This document shows positions 44,247 to 52,513 of a DNA stretch of 64,000 bases, in pieces. The stretch is taken from assembly GCA_017477505.1 (NCBI GenBank), contig JAFUVQ010000005.1:38984-102983 (forward strand). Reading direction: 5' to 3'. Every line of letters begins with the position of its first letter. Positions within the stretch are counted from its first letter, which is position 1. Under the pieces are notes generated by a model that was not told the origin of the DNA, did no database searches, and worked only from the letters and a program-made list of their open reading frames with translations. A program made the translations under genes and the position numbers. The stretch comes from Eubacterium sp. GTDB lineage: Bacteria; Bacillota; Clostridia; Lachnospirales; Lachnospiraceae.

Positions 44247-45578
44247 ATGGAAGAAAATGCTATTACAAGAAAGCTTCCCCGGAGTGAAGAGGCGGAGAGG
44301 GCTGTTATAGGCTCCATGCTGATGGACAGGGAGGCTGTTATAGAGGTAAGTGATATCCTTCAGAGGGAAGATTTCTACAATCCTCAGTTTGGCATACTCT
44401 TCGAGACCATGGCAGAGCTTTATGCGGGAGGCAAGGCAGTTGATGTGCTTACCCTTTCCGACAGGCTCAAGGCTAAAAATGTGCCGGAGGATATAAGCAG
44501 CATTTCATTTATCAGTAGTATCGTGGCAAGTGTGCCAACGTCGGCAAATGCAAAACAGTATGCCGAGATAGTGAAAGATAACAGCATACTCAGGAAATTA
44601 ATAAAGCTCACCGAGGATATTTCAAAGGATTGTTATATAGCAGCGGATGATGTGGGAAATATACTTGACCGCGCCGAGCAGGATGTATATAAGCTTTCCC
44701 AGGCAAGAAGCGGTGCAGGGGATTTTGTTCCCATGAAGGACATAGTTGTTGATGTTCTGAATGAGATAGAAGAGGCCAGCCGTAACAGGGGACGTATCAA
44801 CGGACTTCCGACGGGATTTATCGATCTTGACAATATGCTTACGGGAATGCATGGAGGAGAACTGCTTCTGGTTGCGGCAAGACCGTCTATGGGTAAGACA
44901 GCATTTGTCCTTAATATAGCCCATAATGTATGTGTAAAGAAGAAGGTTCCTGCAGTTATATTCTCGCTCGAAATGGGCCGTGAGCAGCTGGTAAACAGAA
45001 TGCTCGCCATAGATGCAATGGTTGATGCTCAGGCTCTCAAGACGGGAAGTCTTGAGGACTCCGATTGGGATAAGATCATTGAAAGTACAGAAAATATAGC
45101 AGGGGCTCCGCTCTTTATAGATGATGATTCTACGGTAACCCTGGGAGACCTTCGTTCCAAGTGCAGGAAGCTGAAACAGTCTCACAATATCGGACTTATC
45201 ATAATCGATTACCTTCAGCTTATGACACCCGCCAAAGCAGTGGAGTCCAGACAGCAGTTTATATCAGATATGTCACGAGGACTCAAGAGTGTAGCCAGAG
45301 AACTGAATGTTCCCGTCATCGCTCTTTCGCAGCTTAACAGAGCGGTTGACTCCAGAGCGGATCACAGACCTGTTCTTGCCGATCTCCGTGAATCCGGAGC
45401 CATAGAGCAGGATGCGGACGTGGTAATGTTCATATACAGAGATGAATACTACAATAAAGATTCTGAGAAACCGGGAACGGCAGAAATCATAGTGGCTAAA
45501 CAGCGTAATGGTGCTGTAGGCTCAGTTGATCTTGCATGGGTCAGCAAATACACTATGTTCAATAATCTTGAGCACTAA
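44247..45578 (+). CDS. dnaB: Replicative DNA helicase
   Basis: Hexameric helicase (443 aa) unwinding DNA at the replication fork. The N-terminal helical domain contains SEEAERAVIGSMLMD. The RecA-like domain has Walker A ARPSMGKTAF (~211-220), Walker B LIIIDYLQLM, and DLRESGAIEQDADVVMFIYR. No intein or insertion is seen. It is the last gene of the operon and is followed by a symmetrical terminator. Confidence 0.98.
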   Translation: MEENAITRKLPRSEEAERAVIGSMLMDREAVIEVSDILQREDFYNPQFGILFETMAELYAGGKAVDVLTLSDRLKAKNVPEDISSISFISSIVASVPTSANAKQYAEIVKDNSILRKLIKLTEDISKDCYIAADDVGNILDRAEQDVYKLSQARSGAGDFVPMKDIVVDVLNEIEEASRNRGRINGLPTGFIDLDNMLTGMHGGELLLVAARPSMGKTAFVLNIAHNVCVKKKVPAVIFSLEMGREQLVNRMLAIDAMVDAQALKTGSLEDSDWDKIIESTENIAGAPLFIDDDSTVTLGDLRSKCRKLKQSHNIGLIIIDYLQLMTPAKAVESRQQFISDMSRGLKSVARELNVPVIALSQLNRAVDSRADHRPVLADLRESGAIEQDADVVMFIYRDEYYNKDSEKPGTAEIIVAKQRNGAVGSVDLAWVSKYTMFNNLEH

Positions 45579-45582
45579 AAAA

Positions 45583-45612
45583 CAGCTCCGCAATATTGCG
45601 GAGCTGCTTTTT
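45583..45612. terminator. Bidirectional terminator between dnaB and the CARF-nuclease gene
   Basis: A perfect 24-bp palindrome (half-site CAGCTCCGCAAT) has an A-run on its left and a T-run on its right, so it can terminate both converging transcripts. Confidence 0.93.
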
Positions 45613-45630
45613 GTAATATGAAACTGCGGT

Positions 45631-46899
45631 TTACGAACCCTGAATCCGGATAAGCTTTGACAGTAAAGCTTCATCGCTCATATTATAAACATCATCGATG
45701 ACCCATATATGCATATCCTTGGCGCGCTGCTTGAAGAAGCTGGTGCCGGAAGGATTCTTGTCAACAGGGCAGGCCATGACGAGGGCGTTCTTCGCGTAAT
45801 TTCCGCCGAATCGTCTTGTTATGGTCTGTAATTCATGAAGAGCATTACTGTTGGCACGCCCGCTCTTACAGGAGATAAATGTAGGAACAACGCCGCGCAT
45901 CAATATGACATCTATCTCGTTTATCGTATCAACGGACTGATAGTAGGCATCGGATGAATAAGAATAACCTCTGTCACTTCCGCTGTAATTTACAAGTGAT
46001 ATATTCCCGGTTTCATCATAGGTATAGGTTTTGCCGTCCCAGTCTACAACGGCACCTATAACGGCATCGGTGAAGGTTTGGGATCTTGTGGCTACTTCAT
46101 ATACATGGAGTTCAAGAATATTTCCGGTTTTGGTGACAACGTGCCTTATCATTTCATTTTTAAATCTGAATGAAATGGTCTTCTTCATTACATTGTAATC
46201 CCGCAGCATGTTTATATTGTTAAGTCTGAAGAAGAGTTCGGCGGATTCTCCCAGAGCACCCCGGGGGAGAGTATAAAGGCCTGTGGAATCCGGGGGATTG
46301 GATTTTATGCATTCCTCTATGACTGAGCAGTATTTGGTCCATCTGTTCTTCAGTGAGCAGGAAACCTTCCAGATGGCACGTATGGCCATACGGAATTCGT
46401 CGGTGAAACGCCAGGTGGAGATACTGCCTGTGAGAGGAGTGAGTGCTCCTCCGTGAAGCATCATATTTTCTGCAACGGAAAGCTGGATAGGAGAATAAGT
46501 CCGGGTGGGTTTTCCGTCGGGGTTGATCCTTACCTCTACATTTGTAAAAGGATCTATACGGAGAGTCCTGAGTGGCCTGGTGGCAGATACAAAACCAAAG
46601 GCCATAAGAATCATCTCGCCGCCGCCTGAAAGCTCGAACTCAGCTTCCGGGTATGTATCGGCAAGACTGTTGATGGTTGCAACGATGGCATCGAAATCAT
46701 CTCTCGGAACTTCTTTGAATTCGAGAATGGTATCAGGTGACATCTTTTCAGCAAAATTCCTGAGACTGACGATCTTTTTCGTGATCATATCATGCTTATG
46801 CCCGATGTAGACAATACGTTTGGGCTTGTATTTAAGAAGTACCATGACATTCTCGAGGGCTTCAGTTGAAAAAAACTCAATAAAGATTGTATCTTCCAT
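45631..46899 (-). CDS. CARF-domain PD-(D/E)XK nuclease (DUF1887/Card1-like), no CRISPR locus nearby
   Basis: A 422-aa cytosolic protein. Residues ~1-140 form a Rossmann-like CARF domain (RIVYIGHKHDMIT; nucleotide-loop-like ELSGGGEMILMAFG), the part that binds cyclic oligoadenylate in Card1/Can2. A middle helical/wH-like region (~150-270) follows. The C-terminus (~285-422) is a restriction-endonuclease fold with NEIDVILMR (Glu328, Asp330) and FISCKSG (Lys345), matching the E/D-D-x-K core. All nuclease residues appear intact. In type III CRISPR systems such proteins are activated nucleases. Here it lies 12 bp after an SDR gene, with AAGGAG and no cas10, polymerase or CRISPR array in the window. 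The activating signal is therefore unknown. Confidence 0.85.
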   Translation of the reverse strand: MEDTIFIEFFSTEALENVMVLLKYKPKRIVYIGHKHDMITKKIVSLRNFAEKMSPDTILEFKEVPRDDFDAIVATINSLADTYPEAEFELSGGGEMILMAFGFVSATRPLRTLRIDPFTNVEVRINPDGKPTRTYSPIQLSVAENMMLHGGALTPLTGSISTWRFTDEFRMAIRAIWKVSCSLKNRWTKYCSVIEECIKSNPPDSTGLYTLPRGALGESAELFFRLNNINMLRDYNVMKKTISFRFKNEMIRHVVTKTGNILELHVYEVATRSQTFTDAVIGAVVDWDGKTYTYDETGNISLVNYSGSDRGYSYSSDAYYQSVDTINEIDVILMRGVVPTFISCKSGRANSNALHELQTITRRFGGNYAKNALVMACPVDKNPSGTSFFKQRAKDMHIWVIDDVYNMSDEALLSKLIRIQGS

Positions 46900-46911
46900 G
46901 CTTTTTCTCCT

Positions 46912-47649
46912 TTAAACCTGCCATGCACCGTCCACTGAGATGATCTGGCCTGTCATATAGACGGGTGATTCGGCAAGTAATGCAATAACTTTGGCGACTT
47001 CCTCCGGAGTTGTGATTCTGTCAGCCGGTATTTCCTCTCTTAAGGCTTCGATATCTTCCCCGGAAAGGTGGGAATTCATATCGGTATCTACAAACCCGGG
47101 TGCAACTGCATTTACTGCTATACCGCTTGGTGCAAGCTCCTTTGCAAGGGCCTTTGTAAATGAATTGACAGCTCCTTTGGCGGCGGAATATGCTACCTCA
47201 CAGGAAGCTCCCCTTTCACCCCAGACGGATGAAATGTTGATGATTCGACCGCTTCCTTCCCTGATCATATAAGGAATAACCAGCTTTGACATCAGGAATA
47301 AACTGTCCAGATCGGTATTCATTATATGTTTCCAATCTGTGAAGGTCATATCCTGTATAAGACCTGTATAGGAAACCCCGGCATTATTGATAAGGAGTGA
47401 CGGGGTGAGTCCGGCTTTCGCTATATACTCTGAAAGCTGTCCGGAGAAAGCCTCATCGCCTGCGTCTCCTTTAAAGACTGTTACAGACACGCTGCATTTC
47501 TTCATCTCTTCGGCTACACTGTTCAGTGCATCAATATTCTTTCTGCAGGTGATAATAAAATTGTCATACAGACCTTTTTCTGCCAGGAGAAGAGCGGTCA
47601 TACGGCCGATACCTCTTGAAGCGCCGGTTATAATTGCGGTTTTAGTCAT
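46912..47649 (-). CDS. Short-chain dehydrogenase/reductase, FabG-like
   Basis: NAD(P)H-dependent oxidoreductase (245 aa). It has the Rossmann motif TGASRGIGR, NNAGVSYTG, catalytic Ser in IINISSVWG, Tyr/Lys in YSAAKGAVNSF, and the PGFVDTDM loop. It resembles 3-oxoacyl-ACP reductase, but there are no other fatty-acid genes nearby, so a different keto substrate is possible. It lies 12 bp upstream of the CARF-nuclease gene on the same strand and is probably co-transcribed with it, which is unexpected. Confidence 0.88.
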   Translation of the reverse strand: MTKTAIITGASRGIGRMTALLLAEKGLYDNFIITCRKNIDALNSVAEEMKKCSVSVTVFKGDAGDEAFSGQLSEYIAKAGLTPSLLINNAGVSYTGLIQDMTFTDWKHIMNTDLDSLFLMSKLVIPYMIREGSGRIINISSVWGERGASCEVAYSAAKGAVNSFTKALAKELAPSGIAVNAVAPGFVDTDMNSHLSGEDIEALREEIPADRITTPEEVAKVIALLAESPVYMTGQIISVDGAWQV

Positions 47650-47752
47650 CTTTCACACCTTGTTCTTGATTTTACATAGATTTTAGCATATTATATGAGA
47701 ATTGAAAAGGAACTAAAAACACCAGAAAACATGAATATGGAAGGGTTTATAT

Positions 47753-48313
47753 ATGAATAATAAAAAATCAGCAGGAGCATTGTTTTTTTCTATGTTCCTG
47801 CGCGCGGTAGTTGTAATTCTTGCATTGGTTATAGTAGCCATGAGTGTATTTTTTGTTCGCGGATATCTTAAGAACAGAGCCAACAAAGATATAACAAATG
47901 TAGATGAATCGCTTCTTGTTGACAATCAGGAGGACGAACTTCTTACGGCTACACCGAATGAAAGTGCAACTGAGGCTTCAGATATACAGGATGACGGCGG
48001 CAGTGAGGTTAAGTCTTCAAAGGGACTCAGCATAGCTGTTCTTAATGCTACAGAGGTAGGCGGACTTGCAGGCAAATGGGCTGACAAGCTTAAGGCTGAC
48101 GGATATACAAATGTTCAGGCGGCTAATTATTATGCAAAATCAGACATTACCGTAATATGCGTTGAGGAAGAAGGGCAGGGCGAAGATCTTAAGGCATATT
48201 TCCCGAATTCCTATATTCAGGTGCAGAGACTTGACTCCGGAGCTACCGATGCAGCCATCGACGGAACGAATATTTTCATAGTTATCGGCGCTACAGATAC
48301 AGAAGTTAGGTAA
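47753..48313 (+). CDS. LytR C-terminal-domain protein
   Basis: Membrane-anchored protein (186 aa) with a Lys-rich N-terminus, one transmembrane helix (~16-38), an acidic/Ser/Thr linker (~45-90) and a C-terminal LytR_C domain. The domain runs from SIAVLNATEVGGLAGKWADK to the end and is otherwise found on LytR-CpsA-Psr wall-polymer ligases. The catalytic LCP domain is absent. An AAGG site lies 9 nt upstream. It probably acts outside the membrane near cell-wall polymers; the exact role is unknown. Confidence 0.8.
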   Translation: MNNKKSAGALFFSMFLRAVVVILALVIVAMSVFFVRGYLKNRANKDITNVDESLLVDNQEDELLTATPNESATEASDIQDDGGSEVKSSKGLSIAVLNATEVGGLAGKWADKLKADGYTNVQAANYYAKSDITVICVEEEGQGEDLKAYFPNSYIQVQRLDSGATDAAIDGTNIFIVIGATDTEVR

Positions 48314-48527
48314 GGTTATACAAAACATTATGTAAATTATGAGCGCAATCAATAATAAAATTGGTAAAATGTAATAGTTTTGATTTGTCACTATGCAATC
48401 TTAACAAAAGTTTTTGAAAAGATTTATGCAAATATAATATGGTTAAAAAAAACCATTTGGTTTACAATAACGCTAGTGTTTTGCGTAAAGAAAACTAATA
48501 GCTATACTATTTTAGGAGGAAATTCAA
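48314..48527 (+). promoter_or_regulatory. AT-rich leader/promoter region of the MsmK-type ATPase gene
   Basis: No gene is seen in this 214 bp. It holds a TATAAT (48434-48439), a small inverted repeat ATGGTT/AACCAT just after it, and further AT-rich blocks before an AGGAGG site. The promoter call rests mainly on the TATAAT; a clear -35 at 16-17 bp is not present. Confidence 0.35.
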
Positions 48528-49640
48528 ATGGCTAGTTTATCATTAAAGAATATCTACAAGATTTATCCAAACGGCTTCAATGCTGTTAAGGATTTCAATC
48601 TTGAGATTCAGGACAAAGAGTTCGTTATCTTCGTTGGACCTTCAGGTTGTGGTAAGTCAACAACACTTCGTATGATTGCAGGTCTTGAGGATATCAGTTC
48701 AGGTGAGCTTTGGATCGGTGACAAGCTTTGTAACGACATCGAGCCAAAGGACAGAGATATCGCGATGGTATTCCAGAACTACGCTCTTTATCCACATATG
48801 TCAGTTTATGACAATATGGCATTTGGTCTTAAACTTAGAAAGGTACCAAAGGAGAAGATTGACAAGCAGGTTCATGAAGCAGCTAAGATCCTTGAGATCG
48901 AGCATCTTCTTGATCGTAAGCCAAAGGCTCTTTCCGGTGGTCAGAGACAGAGAGTTGCTATGGGACGTGCTATAGTCCGTGAGCCAAAGGTATTCCTTAT
49001 GGACGAGCCTCTTTCAAACCTTGATGCTAAGCTTCGTGTTCAGATGCGTGTTGAGATCTCAAAGCTTCATCAGAGACTTCAGACAACAATCATCTACGTT
49101 ACACATGACCAGACAGAGGCTATGACTCTTGGTACAAGAATCGTAGTTATGAAGGATGGTATCATTCAGCAGGTTGATACACCTCAGAATCTTTATGATC
49201 ATCCTACAAACCTCTTCGTTGCAGGTTTCATGGGTATGCCACCTATGAACTTCATCGATTGTACAGTTGTTAAGTCAGGCGCTGACGTACTTCTTATGTT
49301 CGGTTCACACTCTATTAAGGTTCCTGAGGTTAAGGCTCAGAAGCTTATAGCAGGTAACTTCATCGACAAGGAAGTTGTACTTGGTATCCGTCCTGAGGAT
49401 ATTCATGATGAGCAGCTCTTCATCGAGTCTTCACCGGAGTCAGTTATTGATGCTCGTATCAATATCTACGAAATGCTCGGTGCTGAAGTTTATCTGTACT
49501 TCACAATCGATCAGTTCGATATTACAGCCAGAGTTAATGCTCGTACAACAGCAAGACCTGGTGATACAGTACAGTTCGCATTTGATCTTTCAAAGATTCA
49601 TATCTTCGATAAGGAGACAGAGGAGATCATCGCTAACTAG
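48528..49640 (+). CDS. msmK: Multi-sugar ABC importer ATPase (MsmK/UgpC/MalK family)
   Basis: Cytosolic ATPase (370 aa). Walker A is GPSGCGKST, signature LSGGQRQRVAMGRAI, Walker B VFLMDEPLSNLD and switch YVTHDQTEAM. The C-terminal TOBE/OB regulatory region (~240-370) includes VVLGIRPEDIHDE. It stands alone, with its own promoter region and terminator and strongly biased codons, like the shared MsmX/MsmK ATPases that energise many MalFG-type sugar importers. It could serve the lone binding-protein system at 8383 (inference). Confidence 0.92.
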   Translation: MASLSLKNIYKIYPNGFNAVKDFNLEIQDKEFVIFVGPSGCGKSTTLRMIAGLEDISSGELWIGDKLCNDIEPKDRDIAMVFQNYALYPHMSVYDNMAFGLKLRKVPKEKIDKQVHEAAKILEIEHLLDRKPKALSGGQRQRVAMGRAIVREPKVFLMDEPLSNLDAKLRVQMRVEISKLHQRLQTTIIYVTHDQTEAMTLGTRIVVMKDGIIQQVDTPQNLYDHPTNLFVAGFMGMPPMNFIDCTVVKSGADVLLMFGSHSIKVPEVKAQKLIAGNFIDKEVVLGIRPEDIHDEQLFIESSPESVIDARINIYEMLGAEVYLYFTIDQFDITARVNARTTARPGDTVQFAFDLSKIHIFDKETEEIIAN

Positions 49641-49661
49641 TCAAAAATGTGATAATTTATT

Positions 49662-49700
49662 GAGGAAATGCAAGTTATCTTGCATTTCCTCTTTTTTTTT
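49662..49700 (+). terminator. Rho-independent terminator after the MsmK-type gene
   Basis: Perfect 13-bp stem GAGGAAATGCAAG / CTTGCATTTCCTC with a TTAT loop and nine T. Confidence 0.96.
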
Positions 49701-49804
49701 CAGGTATTTTTTGTTACAATACCTAGGTATGTAAACAGAAACGACTTTGTTTTTCAGAGTATGGCCGGGGGAATCAATACAGTATAGAGTAAAGGGGTGA
49801 CAGA

Positions 49805-50896
49805 ATGATATCAAATCAGATACTTCAGGACACAATAGACGGGATCAGAACCATAAGCAAGGTCAACCTTGTTGTTATGGATGTTGAAGGAAGAGTACTT
49901 GCAAAAACCTTTGACGGAAGACTTGATGAGTATACCGAAGCGGTTGTGAATTTTGCTAATTCAGCTGCAGAGAGCCAGTCTCTTATGGGATATCAGTTTT
50001 TCAAGGTTAATGATGACAGGACCCTTGAATATATAATCATGGCGAAGGGCGACGATGACAGTACCTATATGGTAGGTAAGATGGCAACTTTCCAGATACA
50101 GAGTCTTCTCATTGCCTACAAAGAAAGATTTGATAAAGATAACTTCATTAAGAATCTGCTCCTTGATAACCTTCTTCTGGTTGATATCTACAATAAAGCC
50201 AAGAAGCTTCATATCGATACTGATGCAAAGAGAGTTGTATTCATAATTGAAACTAAAAATGAAAAGGATAACAATGCTCTTGAAACCGTCCATAATCTTT
50301 TTGCAACAAAAGTGAGAGATTTCATCACTGCAGTTGACGAGAAGAATATAATACTTGTAAAAGAAGTAAAACCTACAGATGATACCGAGGATCTGATGAA
50401 GACCGCAAGAGTCATAGTTGATATGCTTTCAAGTGAAGCAATGATCTCGGTACATGTCGCATTCGGAACCATTGTAAATGAGATTAAGGAAGTATCACGT
50501 TCCTACAAGGAAGCGAAGATGGCTCTCGATGTAGGAAAGATATTCTACAGCGACAAGAATATCATAGCATACAGCAATCTTGGAATCGGAAGACTTATAT
50601 ATCAGCTTCCTATACCGCTCTGCCGTATGTTCATCAAGGAGATTTTCGATGGAAAGTCCCCTGAAGAATTTGATGAAGAGACAATAACAACCATAAATAA
50701 ATTCTTTGAGAACAGCCTGAATGTTTCCGAAACATCCAGACAGCTTTACATTCATCGAAATACCCTGGTTTACAGGCTGGATAAGATAGAGAAGTCGACC
50801 GGACTTGATCTTCGGGTGTTTGATGATGCCATAACATTCAAGATTGCCCTTATGGTTGTTAAATATATGCAATATATGGAAACCATAGACTTCTAA
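49805..50896 (+). CDS. CdaR/PucR-type transcriptional regulator
   Basis: Regulator (363 aa) with an N-terminal diacid-sensor-like domain (~1-130, ISNQILQDTIDGIRTISKVN), a middle GGDEF-like segment (~140-270) and a C-terminal PucR-type helix-turn-helix (NVSETSRQLYIHRNTLVYRL, ~315-340). The ATG follows AAGGGGTGACAG. It ends 18 bp before ftsE, so it may be in the same transcript or control it. CdaR homologs respond to sugar diacids; the ligand here is unknown and the ftsEX neighbour hints at a wall- or carbon-linked signal. Confidence 0.87.
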   Translation: MISNQILQDTIDGIRTISKVNLVVMDVEGRVLAKTFDGRLDEYTEAVVNFANSAAESQSLMGYQFFKVNDDRTLEYIIMAKGDDDSTYMVGKMATFQIQSLLIAYKERFDKDNFIKNLLLDNLLLVDIYNKAKKLHIDTDAKRVVFIIETKNEKDNNALETVHNLFATKVRDFITAVDEKNIILVKEVKPTDDTEDLMKTARVIVDMLSSEAMISVHVAFGTIVNEIKEVSRSYKEAKMALDVGKIFYSDKNIIAYSNLGIGRLIYQLPIPLCRMFIKEIFDGKSPEEFDEETITTINKFFENSLNVSETSRQLYIHRNTLVYRLDKIEKSTGLDLRVFDDAITFKIALMVVKYMQYMETIDF

Positions 50897-50914
50897 GAAA
50901 GGATTACATGTAAT

Positions 50915-51601
50915 ATGATTACCATGGAAAATGTTACCATGAGGTATCCTACTGGAACAGAGGCTCTCAAAAACGTGAGCCTTACTATCGAAGACGGAGA
51001 ATTCGTTTTCATAGTTGGTTCCAGTGGCTCAGGTAAGACGACACTCATAGAACTGCTCTTAAAGGAACTTACACCTACTAAGGGCAAGATTACCGTTGCC
51101 GGATTTGATTATACCAAGATCAAGAGGCGACATGTACCTAAGCTCCGTAGGAAGATCGGAGTAGTATTCCAGAATTTCCGTCTCCTTAAAGACAGGACGG
51201 TATATGAAAATGTAGCGTTTGCCCAGCGGGTTATCGAAACTCCGGGCAGATATATAAGAAGACAGGTTCCTCAGATGCTCACGCTTGTTGGTCTTGCCGA
51301 CAAGTATAAGTCATATCCGAGACAGCTTTCGGGTGGTGAGCAGCAGAGAGTTGCCCTTGCAAGAGCCCTGGTCAATAAACCTGAGATTATTCTCGCGGAT
51401 GAGCCTACAGGTAACCTCGATCCTAAGAATTCATGGGAAATCATGAATCTTCTCGAGGAGATCAATCTAAAGGGAACTACCGTCGTAGTTGTTACACACA
51501 ACAAAGAGATCGTAAATGCCATGAAGAAGAGAGTTATCACTATCAAGAAGGGCGAGATCATAAGCGACGAGGAGAAGGGAGGCTATATCGATGAGGATTA
51601 G
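50915..51601 (+). CDS. ftsE: Cell-division ABC ATPase FtsE
   Basis: Cytosolic ATPase (228 aa) of the FtsEX complex that controls peptidoglycan hydrolysis at division. It has the FtsE-typical Y-P-x-G start ([15 protein letters not shown]), Walker [10 protein letters not shown] (35-43), VVFQNFRLL, signature [15 protein letters not shown], Walker [13 protein letters not shown] and VVVTHN. It overlaps ftsX by 11 bp. A second ATG three codons in is possible. Confidence 0.97.
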   Translation: MITMENVTMRYPTGTEALKNVSLTIEDGEFVFIVGSSGSGKTTLIELLLKELTPTKGKITVAGFDYTKIKRRHVPKLRRKIGVVFQNFRLLKDRTVYENVAFAQRVIETPGRYIRRQVPQMLTLVGLADKYKSYPRQLSGGEQQRVALARALVNKPEIILADEPTGNLDPKNSWEIMNLLEEINLKGTTVVVVTHNKEIVNAMKKRVITIKKGEIISDEEKGGYIDED

Positions 51602-52499
51602 TTCAGTATGGTATAGTTTCCGTCAGGGAATTAAAAACATCAGAAGAAATATACTTTTCTCGCTGGCTTCAATAGGTACAATAGTTGCATGTCTTTTCCT
51701 TTTCGGACTTTTCTATGCAATGATAGTAAACTTCAGTGCAGCGATGAAATCTATAGAAAGCAATGTAACTATCTCCGTATTCTTTGATGAGGGACTTGAT
51801 TCCGAAAGAAAAGATCTTATCGGAGAACAGATAAAGACAAGACCTGAAGTAGACACATTGGATTTTATTTCAGCGGAAGATGCCTGGAAGACATTCTCGG
51901 AAGCTAACTATGATGATCCCGAGGCAGCAAGAGCAGCTTTTGGTGATGATAACCCGCTGAAGGATTCAGAGTCCTACTCAATATCACTTAATGACGTAAG
52001 CCGCCAGGCTGATTTCGTAAACTTTGTTCAGGGTATAGACGGTGTCAGAAAGGTTGTAAGCTCAGAATATACAGCAGATAACCTTAGTGCACTCAATACA
52101 CTCTTCAACATAGTTTCAATCTGTATCATAGGTATTCTCTTCCTTGTATCTATCTTCCTTATCAGTAATACCATTACAATCGGTATTACAGTAAGACGTG
52201 AAGAGATTAAGATCATGAAGCTTATTGGTGCGACGAATGCATTTACAAGAGCGCCTTTCATAGTTGAAGGTATTGTAATAGGACTTATAGGTTCTATAAT
52301 TCCTGTAATCATGCTGTATTATATATATAGGATGGCACTTGATTATGTAGTAGGACGTTTTGCAATACTTCAGAATGTTTTTGCATTTATACCGCCTCGT
52401 GACCTTTTCATGACTCTTATACCGATATCACTTGCAATCGGTGTTGGTATCGGTTTCATAGGAAGCTGGGCTACGACAAGGAAACATCTTAAAGTTTGA
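51591..52499 (+). CDS. ftsX: Cell-division permease FtsX
   Basis: Four-helix membrane protein (302 aa). The first helix (~24-46) is followed by an external domain (~48-165) that includes SNVTISVFFDEG. Three C-terminal helices follow, with the cytosolic coupling region VRREEIKIMKLIGATNAFTRAPF. It transmits ATP hydrolysis by FtsE to an external hydrolase activator, here most likely the M23/coiled-coil protein encoded next. It overlaps ftsE by 11 bp. Confidence 0.97.
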   Translation: MRISSVWYSFRQGIKNIRRNILFSLASIGTIVACLFLFGLFYAMIVNFSAAMKSIESNVTISVFFDEGLDSERKDLIGEQIKTRPEVDTLDFISAEDAWKTFSEANYDDPEAARAAFGDDNPLKDSESYSISLNDVSRQADFVNFVQGIDGVRKVVSSEYTADNLSALNTLFNIVSICIIGILFLVSIFLISNTITIGITVRREEIKIMKLIGATNAFTRAPFIVEGIVIGLIGSIIPVIMLYYIYRMALDYVVGRFAILQNVFAFIPPRDLFMTLIPISLAIGVGIGFIGSWATTRKHLKV

Positions 52500-52513
52500 C
52501 AGGGGGCCTTAAT

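Noticed and set aside
45000-48500. Type III CRISPR locus around the CARF-nuclease
   Set aside because: The neighbours are dnaB, an SDR gene and a LytR_C gene; no Cas10, RAMP protein or array is seen.
48314-48527. CcpA cre site before the MsmK-type gene
   Set aside because: No segment gives a convincing match to the TGWAARCGYTWNCW consensus.
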